Of a stretch of DNA of 64,000 nucleotides, positions 36,313 through 45,118 are shown in pieces. The notes under the pieces are model-generated. The model ran no database searches and was not told where the DNA came from. It saw only the letters and a program-made list of their open reading frames with translations. Position numbers and translations under genes: made by a program. Origin of the DNA: Alphaproteobacteria bacterium (GTDB taxonomy: Bacteria > Pseudomonadota > Alphaproteobacteria > Micropepsales > Micropepsaceae); NCBI GenBank assembly GCA_017983635.1, contig JAGOBA010000002.1:62001-126000 (forward strand). Reading direction: 5' to 3'. Each line of letters begins with the position of its first letter. Position 1 is the stretch's first letter.

Positions 36313-37493
36313 GCGTACACGCAAGACTTCGCCTTCAGCCCAAGCACGGCGCCCGCTTAAGAGCGGGTTCGCCCTGGGTCTATTCGAACGAAGTGCTGAT
36401 GGACAAAGTCGCGAAAGCGCTGAGCCCCGGCACCATCGTCGACGTCGTCGACGATCGCAACGATGTTATAGGGACAGGATACTTCAACCCACACAGCCTG
36501 ATCGCAGCCCGCATGCTGGCGAGCGACGGCGGCGCGAAGATCGGGGAGCCCTTCTTCCGCGACCGCTTCGACCGCGCCCGCGCATTGCGCGACAAGCTGT
36601 TCGATCGCCCGTTCTATCGCCTGATCCACGCTGAAGCCGATGGCTGCCCCGGCCTGGTCGTCGACCGCTTCGACGACGTCTTCGTCGTGCAATCCGGCAC
36701 CGCCGGTATGGACGCGCTTGAGCCCCACTGGCTCGCCGCTCTGAAGGCCGAATTCGCCCCTCGCGCCGTCGTTATCAAGAACGACGCCCCCGCGCGCGCC
36801 TACGAAGGACTGAAAGACGACATCCGTGTTGCCCACGGTGACTTGACCGATGCCTTCGTTGAGGAAGCAGGCGCGCGCCACAAGATCGACCCGATCGGCG
36901 GCCAAAAGACCGGCTGGTTTTACGACCAGCGCGCGAACCGGAAATTCCTGATCGACCTCGCCAAAGGCGCAACGCTGCTCGACGCCTTTTGCTACACCGG
37001 CGCCCTCGCGCTCGGCGCGCTGAAGGCCGGCGCCAAAAGCGTCGTGCTCTTGGACTCCTCGCAAAGCGCCCTCGACCGCGCCGCCGAAACCGCCCGCGCG
37101 CACGATCTTTTCGACGCCTGCGAGTTCCGCCGCGCCGACATCATGGAAGAACTCGACGAACTCGGTCCCACCGTCGAGCGCTACGACATCGTCGCCTGTG
37201 ATCCGCCGCCGTTTGTGCGCTCGAAGAAGGATCTGGAGTCCGGCTCACGCGCCTATCGCAAACTCGCAAAGCTCAGCGCCCCATTGGTCGCGTCTGGCGG
37301 CTTTTTGAGCCTCTCCTCCTGCAGCCACTCCATGCCCGCCGATCGCTTCCAGCAAGAGTGCGCCGTCGGCATTGCCCGCGCCGGCCGCCCCGCCCGGCTG
37401 ATCCGTGCCAGCGGTGCCGCGCCCGACCACCCCATGCACCCGATGCTGCCGGAATCCGCTTACCTCAAATCGCTCGTCTACCAATTGGACTAG
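36309..37493 (+). CDS. Class I rRNA (cytosine-C5) methyltransferase, RlmI-like
   Basis: A 394-residue SAM-dependent methyltransferase of the RlmI/YccW family: N-terminal PUA domain (about 1-75, GSPWVYSNEV), a central EEHD-like part, and the Rossmann domain with QKTGWFYDQRANR, LLDAFCYTGALALGALKAGA and the catalytic segment DPPPFVRSKKDL. A second cysteine in LSSCSH corresponds to the nucleophile region of RlmI-type enzymes. The start is GTG, overlapping the preceding stop. The substrate is probably a 23S rRNA cytosine, by family. Confidence 0.88.
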   Translation: MSVHARLRLQPKHGARLRAGSPWVYSNEVLMDKVAKALSPGTIVDVVDDRNDVIGTGYFNPHSLIAARMLASDGGAKIGEPFFRDRFDRARALRDKLFDRPFYRLIHAEADGCPGLVVDRFDDVFVVQSGTAGMDALEPHWLAALKAEFAPRAVVIKNDAPARAYEGLKDDIRVAHGDLTDAFVEEAGARHKIDPIGGQKTGWFYDQRANRKFLIDLAKGATLLDAFCYTGALALGALKAGAKSVVLLDSSQSALDRAAETARAHDLFDACEFRRADIMEELDELGPTVERYDIVACDPPPFVRSKKDLESGSRAYRKLAKLSAPLVASGGFLSLSSCSHSMPADRFQQECAVGIARAGRPARLIRASGAAPDHPMHPMLPESAYLKSLVYQLD

Positions 37494-37502
37494 AGGCGCG
37501 AC

Positions 37503-38516
37503 ATGAAACGCTTGAGCCCCTTCATCGCCGCCGTAGCCCTCGCCGCCTGCGCCAGCACGCCGACCACCCCTCCGGTCACCCAGTCGCCGCCGCCCGCCGC
37601 CGCGAGCGTCACCGAGGGCCTTGAGCGGTATATCGAACAGCGTGCCCGCGTCGAAGCTGTGGCCTTCCGTCTGCGCCGCGCCGCCGCCCCCGATTGCGCG
37701 CGCAAGGGGCAGACGAAACCGGACCTCGGCCTCGTCGTTTGGTCGCTCGCAAACTTCACGAACCCGCAGGACCGCGAGAAGCTGAGCCAGAGCTTCAACC
37801 TCACGAACGCCGTCACCGTCGCACTTGCCGTCGAAGGTGCGCCGGCCGCGAACGCAGGTTTGCGCGAAGGCACCGTCGTCACCGCCGTCAACGGCCAAAC
37901 CTTGGGCGAAGGCAAAGGCGCAACCGAACGCTTCATCGCGCTCTCAAGCGCCGCGGCCAAGCAAGGCCCCGTGCGCGTTACAGTCGCCGGCCGCAACGAA
38001 ATAACTATGTCCCCGGAATCGCTCTGCGAGTTCCCGACCCTCCTCGTCCGCAGCCCTGAAATCAACGCCGCCGCCGACGGTAGCGTGCTCGCGATTACCT
38101 CCGGCCTCTACGACCTCACCCGAACCGACGACGAGCGCGCGCTCATCTTGGGCCACGAACTCGCCCATAATGTTTTGGGCCACGTCGCAAAGGTGAGCCA
38201 AGCCAAACCCGGCGGCATTCTCGACGCCTTCGTGAAGGCAACGATCGGCACCGCCGTCGCCGCCGCCGTCAATCGCCCGTACTCGATCGCGTTCGAGAAA
38301 GAGGCCGACCGGGTCGGCCTCTACTTCATGGCCCGCGCCGGCTACGACATCGACGCCGCGGAATCCTTCTGGAAGCGCCTCAACGCGACGACACGCGCCA
38401 GCGCCGTCAACGCCACGCACCCGAGCGGCCCCGAACGCCTGAAGGCGATCCAAGCCACGATTGCCGAAATCAAAGTCAAGCAAAAGGCGGGCCTTCCGCT
38501 CACGCCGCGTCGATGA
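37503..38516 (+). CDS. M48-family metallopeptidase lipoprotein with PDZ-like domain
   Basis: A 337-residue envelope protease. The signal peptide ends in a lipobox (VALAACAS), making it a lipoprotein. A PDZ-like segment (NAGLREGTVVTAVNGQTLGEG) lies at about 117-145. The zinc motif HELAH is at 218-222 and the third ligand is in EKEADRVGLYF at about 265-269. It resembles BepA/LoiP-like M48 proteases, which maintain outer-membrane proteins. It starts 9 nt after the methyltransferase and ends in a 17-nt tail overlap with the ABC exporter on the other strand. Confidence 0.9.
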   Translation: MKRLSPFIAAVALAACASTPTTPPVTQSPPPAAASVTEGLERYIEQRARVEAVAFRLRRAAAPDCARKGQTKPDLGLVVWSLANFTNPQDREKLSQSFNLTNAVTVALAVEGAPAANAGLREGTVVTAVNGQTLGEGKGATERFIALSSAAAKQGPVRVTVAGRNEITMSPESLCEFPTLLVRSPEINAAADGSVLAITSGLYDLTRTDDERALILGHELAHNVLGHVAKVSQAKPGGILDAFVKATIGTAVAAAVNRPYSIAFEKEADRVGLYFMARAGYDIDAAESFWKRLNATTRASAVNATHPSGPERLKAIQATIAEIKVKQKAGLPLTPRR

Positions 38517-40368
38517 ACCCGCCAACCTGGCGGTTCCAAAGCTGCGCATAAGGCCCGCCGCGCGCGAGCAGCTCCGCATGATTGCCCTGCTCGACGATGC
38601 GTCCGTCCTCCAGATAGACGATCCGGTCCATACCCACGATCGTCGACAGACGATGCGCGATCGCGATCACCGTGCGCCCCTGCATCAACTCGAACAGCGC
38701 CTCTTGAATCAGATGCTCGCTCTCCGAATCGAGCGACGACGTCGCCTCGTCGAGCACCAGCACCTTCGCGTCCTTGACCAGCGCTCGCGCAATCGCAACC
38801 CGCTGACGCTCGCCGCCCGAGAGCTTGATCCCCTGCTCGCCCACGATCGTGTCGTAACCGGCCTCGCGCCCGGTGATGAAGTCGTGCGCGTGCGCGTCCT
38901 TCGCCGCCGCCACGACCAACCGCTCCTCCGCGTCCGGCTTCGAGTAGCGGATGTTGTCGCGCACCGGCCGGTGAAAGACGCCAGGCATCTGCTGCACCTC
39001 CGCGATCGCCTCGTTCACCGAATCCCAGGTCACCTCGGCAACGTCTTGCCCGTCGATCAGGATGCGCCCGCCCTGCGGCTCGAACTGGCGCCGCAAAAGC
39101 TTCACCAGCGTCGACTTCCCCGCGCCCGACTTGCCCACGAGCCCCACCTTCTCGCCCGCGCGAATCTTGAGGTTCAGCCCCTGAAACACCGGATGCCCAT
39201 CCGAATGCGAGAACGAAATGTCTTCGAACGCGATCTCTCCCTGCCGCGCCACCAACGGCTTCGCACCCGGCTTGTCGACGATCTCATGCGGCTGCGTGAC
39301 GAGTTCCAGCGCCTCGGCCAGCGTCCCCAACTGCTCGAAGAAATCGAGCATCCGATAAGACAATTCCTGCACCGACCGAGCGATCATCGTGCCCAGAAAA
39401 AAGATCATCGTGAACGCGCCGACCGTGATCGCGCCCGAGAGCGTATCGCGCATAGCGAGGATCACGAGCCCCATCAGCAGCACCAGCATCGCCGTCGACA
39501 TGAAGAGCCGCATCACGATCAGGAACCACCTGAGCGACTGCGACGCGTTCATCTCGTCGGCCAAGAAGTTCGACAGGAACTTGCGCTCGTAAGCCGCGCG
39601 CGCAAACGCGCGCACCAGATCGGCATTCGAAATCGCATCGATCAGGCGCCCGGTCGACGTGGAAACCTCGTCCGAAAACGCCTTGGACAGCTCGACACAG
39701 CGCCGCGCCAACCACGTCACAACGACGAGATAGACCGCCGCCCACCCAAACAAGACGGCCGCGTAGTAACCACTCTGCTGCGCCAACAACACGCCGCCTA
39801 CACCGAGTAATACGACAATGCGCACGCTCTCGAACGCGACGATGCTCAAGAGCGACACCGTCGCCTGCCCCGCCTGCTTGATCTTCTGCCCAAGCTTGCC
39901 CGCGAAGTTCTCCTGAAAGTACCGCGGGCTATGGCCGAGCATGTAGGCGAACAAATATTTCTGCGCCAACGCCCTCATCCGCGGGCTCATATAGATGTCG
40001 ATCGCTTCCGCCCCGCGCACGATCAGGCCGGGCGCATACCACACGATGCCAAGCAAACCGACATAGAGCGCAACCGCGCCAAAGTCCTTCACGCCCGCTT
40101 GCGTGGCCTCGGTCAGCGCGTTGATCGTCCGCCGAAGCACGTCGGGGCTCATCGCCTCGATCGCCGTCGCGAACGCAACACACGCGACATAGGCCGCCAC
40201 GCGCGCGCGATAGTGGCGCATGACGAGAAACCACAAGAAGCCGAACGGCGTGCCCGGCACGCGCTCGCCTTTGGCAACTTCGCGAAGCGCTTCGTCGTCG
40301 GGCTCAAGCGTCAAAAGACGCGGCGCGAAGCGAGGCTTCATCTTGCGTCCACGCTTGGGCGCAGTCAT
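38500..40368 (-). CDS. ABC exporter, fused permease-ATPase (type IV fold)
   Basis: A 622-residue half-transporter working as a homodimer. The permease domain (about 45-340) has six helices; the ATPase follows with Walker A GKSGAGKST, Q-loop EVQQMPGVF, signature LSGGERQR, Walker B VLVLDEATSSLD and H-loop AIAHRLST. The first about 35 residues are basic and cytoplasmic. It belongs with the MsbA/LipA-like exporters, but the cargo is not predictable from sequence; lipid or peptide transport are both open. No linked membrane-fusion gene is present. Confidence 0.92.
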   Translation of the reverse strand: MTAPKRGRKMKPRFAPRLLTLEPDDEALREVAKGERVPGTPFGFLWFLVMRHYRARVAAYVACVAFATAIEAMSPDVLRRTINALTEATQAGVKDFGAVALYVGLLGIVWYAPGLIVRGAEAIDIYMSPRMRALAQKYLFAYMLGHSPRYFQENFAGKLGQKIKQAGQATVSLLSIVAFESVRIVVLLGVGGVLLAQQSGYYAAVLFGWAAVYLVVVTWLARRCVELSKAFSDEVSTSTGRLIDAISNADLVRAFARAAYERKFLSNFLADEMNASQSLRWFLIVMRLFMSTAMLVLLMGLVILAMRDTLSGAITVGAFTMIFFLGTMIARSVQELSYRMLDFFEQLGTLAEALELVTQPHEIVDKPGAKPLVARQGEIAFEDISFSHSDGHPVFQGLNLKIRAGEKVGLVGKSGAGKSTLVKLLRRQFEPQGGRILIDGQDVAEVTWDSVNEAIAEVQQMPGVFHRPVRDNIRYSKPDAEERLVVAAAKDAHAHDFITGREAGYDTIVGEQGIKLSGGERQRVAIARALVKDAKVLVLDEATSSLDSESEHLIQEALFELMQGRTVIAIAHRLSTIVGMDRIVYLEDGRIVEQGNHAELLARGGPYAQLWNRQVGGFIDAA

Positions 40369-40428
40369 GACACCACCGATTCTGTAAGAAAAAGGGCCGC
40401 GAGGAATACGCCTGGAGGCCCGCGCTGG

Positions 40429-41256
40429 CTAGGGGGTACAAACCGCCGCCGCGACCGAATGGTGCGACAGATCACGAAGTGTGGCCTCGGGCCCGCACAA
40501 GGCGCACTGCGGATCAGGCTTGACCTTCACCGTTCGAAACGTGCCCCCAAGTCCGTCATAGAGCGTGAGCCGCCCCGCCATTGTCTCGCCGATTCCAAGG
40601 ACTTCCTTGAGCGCTTCCAACGCCTGCAGCGTTCCCATAACCCCGGCAAGCGCCCCCAAAATCCCGGCCTCGGTGCACGACGGCACAGTCCCCGCCGGCG
40701 GCGCCTCCGGATAAAGACAGCGATAGCAGGGATAGGTACGCTTGCCCCCCGGCCGCTCATGCGCCTTGAACGTGGCCAGCTGCCCATCGAACTGCCCAAT
40801 CGCCGCCGACACCAGCGGGCGCTCCGCTTGATAGCAGGCATCGTTCACCAAAAACCGCGTCGCAAAATTATCCGACCCGTCGAGCACAATCTCGTAATTC
40901 TTCACGAGCTCCAACGCGTTGTGCGCGTCGAGCCGCGTCGCATGCCGGTTCACATGCGTATCCGGATTGATCGCCCGCGCACTTTCCGACGCGCTCTCGA
41001 CCTTCAGCCGCCCGACATCGAGCGTGCGATGCGCGATCTGTCGTTGCAAATTCGAAAGCGAAACCGTGTCGTCATCGACAATACCGATCGTCCCGACACC
41101 CGCCGCCGAAAGATAAAGCAGCGCCGGCGACCCCAACCCACCCGCGCCAACGATGAGCACGCGAGCCTCCCGCAACCGAGCCTGCCCCACACCGCCCACC
41201 TCCCGAAGGATGATGTGCCGCGCGTAACGTTCAAGCTGTTCGTCGGAAAGGGCCAT
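40429..41256 (-). CDS. moeB: MoeB/ThiF-type adenylyltransferase (HesA family)
   Basis: E1-like enzyme that adenylates the C-terminal Gly of a sulfur-carrier protein such as MoaD or ThiS. The 275 residues start ALSDEQLERYARHIILREVGG, the ATP-binding motif is VGAGGLGSPALLYLSAAG, and the adenylation region is DNFATRFLVNDAC. Two zinc CxxC pairs are CYRC and CALC. There is no C-terminal rhodanese domain, so it is MoeB rather than MOCS3-like. Upstream in-frame ATGs at 41265 and 41268 are possible starts. It is a single gene here. Confidence 0.88.
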   Translation of the reverse strand: MALSDEQLERYARHIILREVGGVGQARLREARVLIVGAGGLGSPALLYLSAAGVGTIGIVDDDTVSLSNLQRQIAHRTLDVGRLKVESASESARAINPDTHVNRHATRLDAHNALELVKNYEIVLDGSDNFATRFLVNDACYQAERPLVSAAIGQFDGQLATFKAHERPGGKRTYPCYRCLYPEAPPAGTVPSCTEAGILGALAGVMGTLQALEALKEVLGIGETMAGRLTLYDGLGGTFRTVKVKPDPQCALCGPEATLRDLSHHSVAAAVCTP

Positions 41257-41306
41257 GGACGCCATCATAAGCGAACAACCACCCGATGCGCCACACACCC
41301 AAACGC

Positions 41307-41370
41307 CAAGCGCTTCTCCCACCAGCGGGAGAAGCTGGCACGCCGCGTCAGCGGCGTGACTGATGAGGGA
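41307..41370. repeat. Two-hairpin intergenic element, family 2, copy B
   Basis: CCAAGCGCTT, then hairpin CTTCTCCC-N6-GGGAGAAG (41313-41334), then CACGCCGC-GTCA-GCGGCGTG (41339-41358), then ACTGATGAGGGAAC. It matches the element at 31488-31565 in order and flanks; the second stem uses different bases that still pair, so the structure is conserved. Confidence 0.8.
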
Positions 41371-41386
41371 ACGCCGCGCGAGCGCC

Positions 41387-41980
41387 CTACCCCAAATCCT
41401 TCACCAACTCGTCCCGCGTGGCGCCCTGCACCATTGCGATGTGCCCATAGTTCGAGTGCGTGAACCCGATCATCACCGGCACGGCGGCATCGCGGAACTT
41501 CGCGACCTGCCCAGCGCTCAAGCGGAAGCGCAAGAAGTGCACCGACGAGGTCTTGCCGTCTTCGGCTGTGCGCTCGACATCAGTCTCGAACAAGGCCTTC
41601 ACGCGCTCGCCGCCGACATCAAGAAACGCCGCCGCCTCGATATGCGTCAGTTGTCGCAAAATCCGCGCGCGCTGTTCCGGATCGGCGATCTCGAACATGA
41701 GTGTCGCAACCAACTCGCCCCTCTGCGGGATCAGCGGATTGTAGGCGCTGAGTTCGTCGTCGATCTGCGCCTCGCCCCCGCGCTCGATGTAGAGCATCTC
41801 ATGCACCTGCTGCCACATCGTCTCATAGCTCTCGAAATAGAACGTCGCGTGCGGCCCGACCTCGATCCGCCGCAAGCGCTTGATCGGCAACAGGGCCTTG
41901 CGCCGCTCGGCGCGCTCCTTGCCGTAGCGTGTCAGGTCGATCAGATCGGCGCGCGTGATCTTGCGTTCGGCTGCAGACAT
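41387..41980 (-). CDS. DUF3501 family protein
   Basis: A 197-residue soluble protein of the DUF3501 family (KITRADLIDLTRYGKERAERRKALLPIKRLRRIEVGPHATFYFES start, FTHSNYGH near the end). Its function is not established, but it is regularly the last gene after a rubrerythrin and a CCG-domain Fe-S protein, exactly as here, so it probably takes part in the same peroxide or iron stress pathway. The ATG at 41980 lies seven nt after GGAG; an adjacent ATG at 41983 is also possible. The upstream stop is only 4 nt away. Confidence 0.85.
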   Translation of the reverse strand: MSAAERKITRADLIDLTRYGKERAERRKALLPIKRLRRIEVGPHATFYFESYETMWQQVHEMLYIERGGEAQIDDELSAYNPLIPQRGELVATLMFEIADPEQRARILRQLTHIEAAAFLDVGGERVKALFETDVERTAEDGKTSSVHFLRFRLSAGQVAKFRDAAVPVMIGFTHSNYGHIAMVQGATRDELVKDLG

Positions 41981-41984
41981 CATC

Positions 41985-43325
41985 TCACTCCACCAACCCA
42001 TAGGCTTTCGCCATCAACTCGATCGGATGCGCAATCTCCGATGGCGAAGCCGCCTCATCGAGCGCGCGCATCCCCTGCTTCAAGTGCTTTGCCGCCAACG
42101 GGCAATCGGACACGACATGCGCATTACCCTGTGTGTTCGCCGTGCGCGCCGCGGGCTTGCCGACCTTCATCGCCACCTCGTGCGTCGGCTTCAGCACGCC
42201 GAACGTCCCGCCATGGCCGGAGCAGCGCTCGATCACGTCGACCTTCGTTTGCGGAATCAGCTTCAACATCTCGGCCGCCTTCGGCCCCATATTTTGCGCC
42301 CGCGCATGACATGCCAAATGCACGCTGACGCCGCCGTCGACCGGCTTCATGCCGTCCGGCAACCCGTTCTTCTTCGCGATTTCGACGACATACTCGTCGA
42401 TGTCGTAGGTCGCCTTCGCGAGCTTCTTCACCGCCTCGTTGTTCGGCACGATCAGCGGCCACTCGAACTTGAACATTAGCCCGCAGCTCGCCGTCAGCGC
42501 GATGATGTCGTAGCCTTGTTCGACATATTTCAGCAGCGCCGCCGACACCTTATCTGCTTGCGCGGTCACGCGGGCGAGATCGGCTTGCTCCAGAAACGGC
42601 ATGCCGCAGCAGCCGGGATAGTCGACAACCGTCTCCACGCCCAAGTGATTGAGCAGCCGCCGGGCCGCCAACCCGGTTGCGGGGCGGTTGTAGTTCACAA
42701 AACATGTCGCATAGAGCACGGCCTTGCGCTTGCCGAATGCCGGCGCTTTTTCGTTGGCGTTCAAATGTTCCTGTCGCGCCGCCATCGTGAACGTGCGCGA
42801 ATGAAACGTCGGCAACTCCGCACGCGCGTCGATCCCCGCCACGCCCTCGGCCACCTTGCGCGTGAGCTTGTTCTTGACGTTTGCACCCCAATTAACGATC
42901 GGTGCCACCGGCACCGCGAGAGTCCCGTTGCGGTCCATCTCACCCATTTGCCGGGCCACGAAATGCGTCTTGCCGGCCTGCGCTTCTGCGTAGCGGTAGC
43001 GCAGCATCAGGTGCGGAAAGTCGAGATTGAACTCGTGTGGCGGCACGTACGGACACTTCGTCATGTAACACATGTCGCAAAGCGTGCACGCCTCGACGAC
43101 CGGCGCGAAGTCCTTCGACTTCACACCATGCATCTCGTCCGGCGACGCGTCGACCAGATCGAACAGCCGCGGAAACGAGTCGCAAAGATTGAAACAACGC
43201 CGGCACCCATGACAGATGTCGAACACCCGCCGCATCTCTTCGTCGAGCTTCTGCGGATCCGTGAAGTCCGGGTTCTGCCAATCAAGCGGGTGCCGTGTCG
43301 GCGCTTCGAGACTGCCTTCGCGCAT
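41985..43325 (-). CDS. Fe-S protein with CCG domains (heterodisulfide-reductase D/GlpC type)
   Basis: A 446-residue redox protein. The N-terminal part carries two 4Fe-4S motifs: CHGCRRCFNLC followed by CDSFP, and CTLCDMCYMTKCPY. The C-terminal part has two CCG-type cysteine motifs, VDYPGCCGMPF and the region around HLACHARAQNMG and CSGHGGTFG, as in HdrB/HdrD and GlpC. It is placed between rubrerythrin and DUF3501 and may pass electrons to rubrerythrin, which here lacks its rubredoxin domain (inference). The ATG lies at the edge of a palindromic repeat and has no clear ribosome site, so the true start may be slightly downstream. Confidence 0.87.
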   Translation of the reverse strand: MREGSLEAPTRHPLDWQNPDFTDPQKLDEEMRRVFDICHGCRRCFNLCDSFPRLFDLVDASPDEMHGVKSKDFAPVVEACTLCDMCYMTKCPYVPPHEFNLDFPHLMLRYRYAEAQAGKTHFVARQMGEMDRNGTLAVPVAPIVNWGANVKNKLTRKVAEGVAGIDARAELPTFHSRTFTMAARQEHLNANEKAPAFGKRKAVLYATCFVNYNRPATGLAARRLLNHLGVETVVDYPGCCGMPFLEQADLARVTAQADKVSAALLKYVEQGYDIIALTASCGLMFKFEWPLIVPNNEAVKKLAKATYDIDEYVVEIAKKNGLPDGMKPVDGGVSVHLACHARAQNMGPKAAEMLKLIPQTKVDVIERCSGHGGTFGVLKPTHEVAMKVGKPAARTANTQGNAHVVSDCPLAAKHLKQGMRALDEAASPSEIAHPIELMAKAYGLVE

Positions 43326-43327
43326 GC

Positions 43328-43352
43328 TGGGAGCGCCGGCTTCTAGCCGGCT
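43328..43352. repeat. Hairpin repeat, family 3, copy C
   Basis: TGGGAGC followed by hairpin GCCGGCT-N3-AGCCGGC (43335-43351) and CTCTTTCTTCTGACG. It matches the right half of the element at 24439-24470, with one compensatory pair change in the stem. It lies between rubrerythrin and the Fe-S gene, inside their presumed transcript. Confidence 0.7.
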
Positions 43353-43416
43353 CTTTCTTCTGACGGTGGAAACGGGAAAGGAAGCGCCGACGCGATGCCG
43401 ACGCTCCCGGGAGCAT

Positions 43417-43839
43417 TTAGCCCAGCGTATCGAACGCCTTTTGGAAACGACCGGCGTGGCTCTTCTCAGCCTTCGCAAGCGTTTCGAACCAGTCGGCGAT
43501 TTCGTCGAAGCCTTCCTGGCGCGCGGTCTTGGCCATCCCCGGATACATGTCGGTGTACTCGTGCGTTTCGCCCGCGATCGCGGCCTTCAGATTGTCGCCG
43601 GTCGGGCCGATCTTGAGACCGGTCGCCGGATCGCCGACCGATTCCATGAACTCAAGATGTCCGTGCGCGTGGCCCGTCTCGCCCTCCGCCGTGGAACGGA
43701 ACACGGCCGCAACATCGTTGTAGCCTTCGACGTCGGCCTTCTGCGCGAAATAGAGATAGCGCCGGTTCGCCTGGCTTTCGCCGGCAAACGCCGCCTTGAG
43801 ATTTTCGTGTGTCTTCGTACCGTTGAGTTTAGCAGCCAT
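43417..43839 (-). CDS. Rubrerythrin-type diiron protein, short form
   Basis: A 140-residue ferritin-like protein: [39 protein letters not shown] and the mirrored [24 protein letters not shown] and [14 protein letters not shown]. These supply the E, ExxH, E and ExxH ligands. The rubredoxin-like C-terminal domain of full rubrerythrin is absent, so it needs an outside electron donor; the downstream Fe-S protein is a candidate. The likely role is peroxide reduction. It follows irr on the same strand by about 80 nt. Confidence 0.9.
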   Translation of the reverse strand: MAAKLNGTKTHENLKAAFAGESQANRRYLYFAQKADVEGYNDVAAVFRSTAEGETGHAHGHLEFMESVGDPATGLKIGPTGDNLKAAIAGETHEYTDMYPGMAKTARQEGFDEIADWFETLAKAEKSHAGRFQKAFDTLG

Positions 43840-43920
43840 GGGGAGTCCTCCTGCGGAATGCTGGCAGGGAACATAGCGCCCGAAACCGGCGAGTCAATAC
43901 GTTAGAACGGTTCTAAAGAG

Positions 43921-44355
43921 CTAAGCGCGCGGCTTCAGCCGGACCACAACTTCGACGCGTTCAATCTCCATCCCCGGGGGCGCCTTTGGCAAACCCGCAA
44001 TGCTGACTGCGTCGCCGGGGATATCCATCAGCATCTCACGTTCCTTGGCGTAGAAATGGTGGTGATCGCCCGTATTCGTATCGAAGTAGGTCTTGTCGCC
44101 GTCCACCACCACCTGGCGGAGCAATCCCGCCGCTGTGAACTGGTGCAGCGTGTTATAGACGGTAGCCAACGACAAGTGCGCGCCCGCCCTCGCGGCCTCA
44201 CCGTGCAGCACCTCGGCTGTCACATGCCGGTCGCCGCTTGCGAACAGCAGCCGGCCCAGAGCAATCCGCTGGCGTGTGGGCCGCAGGCCCGCCTCGCGCA
44301 ACCGCACGACCAAACCGGCGGAAGTCGCCCTCGAAGCTGTGGAACGCATGGGCAC
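43921..44355 (-). CDS. irr: Iron response regulator Irr (Fur family)
   Basis: Fur-superfamily regulator of alphaproteobacteria, about 144 residues. It has the winged helix (GLRPTRQRIALGRLLFASGDRHVTAEVLH, SLATVYNTLHQFTAAGLL) and the GDHHHFY histidine cluster that binds metal or heme in Irr. A heme-regulatory Cys-Pro near the N-terminus, as in Bradyrhizobium, is absent. The GTG at 44355 is chosen because GGAAGG lies 9 nt upstream; GTG 44361 and ATG 44349 are alternatives. It is upstream of rubrerythrin and divergent from fabA, a known arrangement. Confidence 0.9.
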   Translation of the reverse strand: MPMRSTASRATSAGLVVRLREAGLRPTRQRIALGRLLFASGDRHVTAEVLHGEAARAGAHLSLATVYNTLHQFTAAGLLRQVVVDGDKTYFDTNTGDHHHFYAKEREMLMDIPGDAVSIAGLPKAPPGMEIERVEVVVRLKPRA

Positions 44356-44498
44356 GGTCACAAACCTTCCGGGCGAGAGGTTGAAACCCCCACCGCCACC
44401 GCATAATGTTGATCGGACGACGAAATCTTATCCTCGACGCCGCGCTCTTTTGAATAGCTCAAAACTGCGCCGTTGGGAATTCGGAGCATTAACCCTCG

Positions 44499-45071
44499 AT
44501 GTCAAGTGCCCAGCCGGGCTCCGCCCCGGCCTCTGAACCGCTCACGAGTGCCGTCAAGCATCTGAGTTCGTTCAACTATTCGGCGTTGATCGACTGTGCG
44601 CAGGGGCGCCTCTTTGGACCGGGAAATGCGCGCCTACCCATGCCGCCGATGCTGATGTTCGACCGCATCACCCATATTGGTGACACCGGCGGGGCGAACG
44701 GCAAGGGACAGATTATCGCCGAACTCGATATCAAGCCGGACCTTTGGTTCTTCAAATGCCATTTTGAATCCGACCCGGTGATGCCCGGCTGCCTCGGCCT
44801 CGACGCCATGTGGCAGATGGTGGGTTTCTTCTTGGGCTGGACGGGCGGCAAGGGACGTGGCCGCGCCGCCGGCGTGGGCGAAGTCAAATTCACCGACATG
44901 GTGCTGCCTGACGCCCGCCTCGTCACCTACGTCATCGACTTGAAGCGGGTGATCCTGCGCAAGTTGGTCTTGGGGATCGCGGACGGCGTCATGAAAATCG
45001 ACGGCAGGGTTGCCTACGAAGCGAAGGACCTGCGGGTCCTCCTTGCACCGGACGCGCCTGCTGCAACTTGA
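44499..45071 (+). CDS. fabA: 3-hydroxydecanoyl-ACP dehydratase/isomerase
   Basis: Enzyme that introduces the cis double bond in type II fatty-acid synthesis. The 190 residues have the hot-dog fold and the active-site block [28 protein letters not shown] with catalytic His and Asp. There is no signal. It leads fabA-fabB-fabI and starts about 145 nt from irr on the opposite strand, so iron control of unsaturated fatty-acid synthesis is possible but not shown. Confidence 0.96.
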   Translation: MSSAQPGSAPASEPLTSAVKHLSSFNYSALIDCAQGRLFGPGNARLPMPPMLMFDRITHIGDTGGANGKGQIIAELDIKPDLWFFKCHFESDPVMPGCLGLDAMWQMVGFFLGWTGGKGRGRAAGVGEVKFTDMVLPDARLVTYVIDLKRVILRKLVLGIADGVMKIDGRVAYEAKDLRVLLAPDAPAAT

Positions 45072-45118
45072 ACGCGCGCGAGCGCGACGCTCGCGAACTT
45101 TGGATGAAGGATCGCCGC

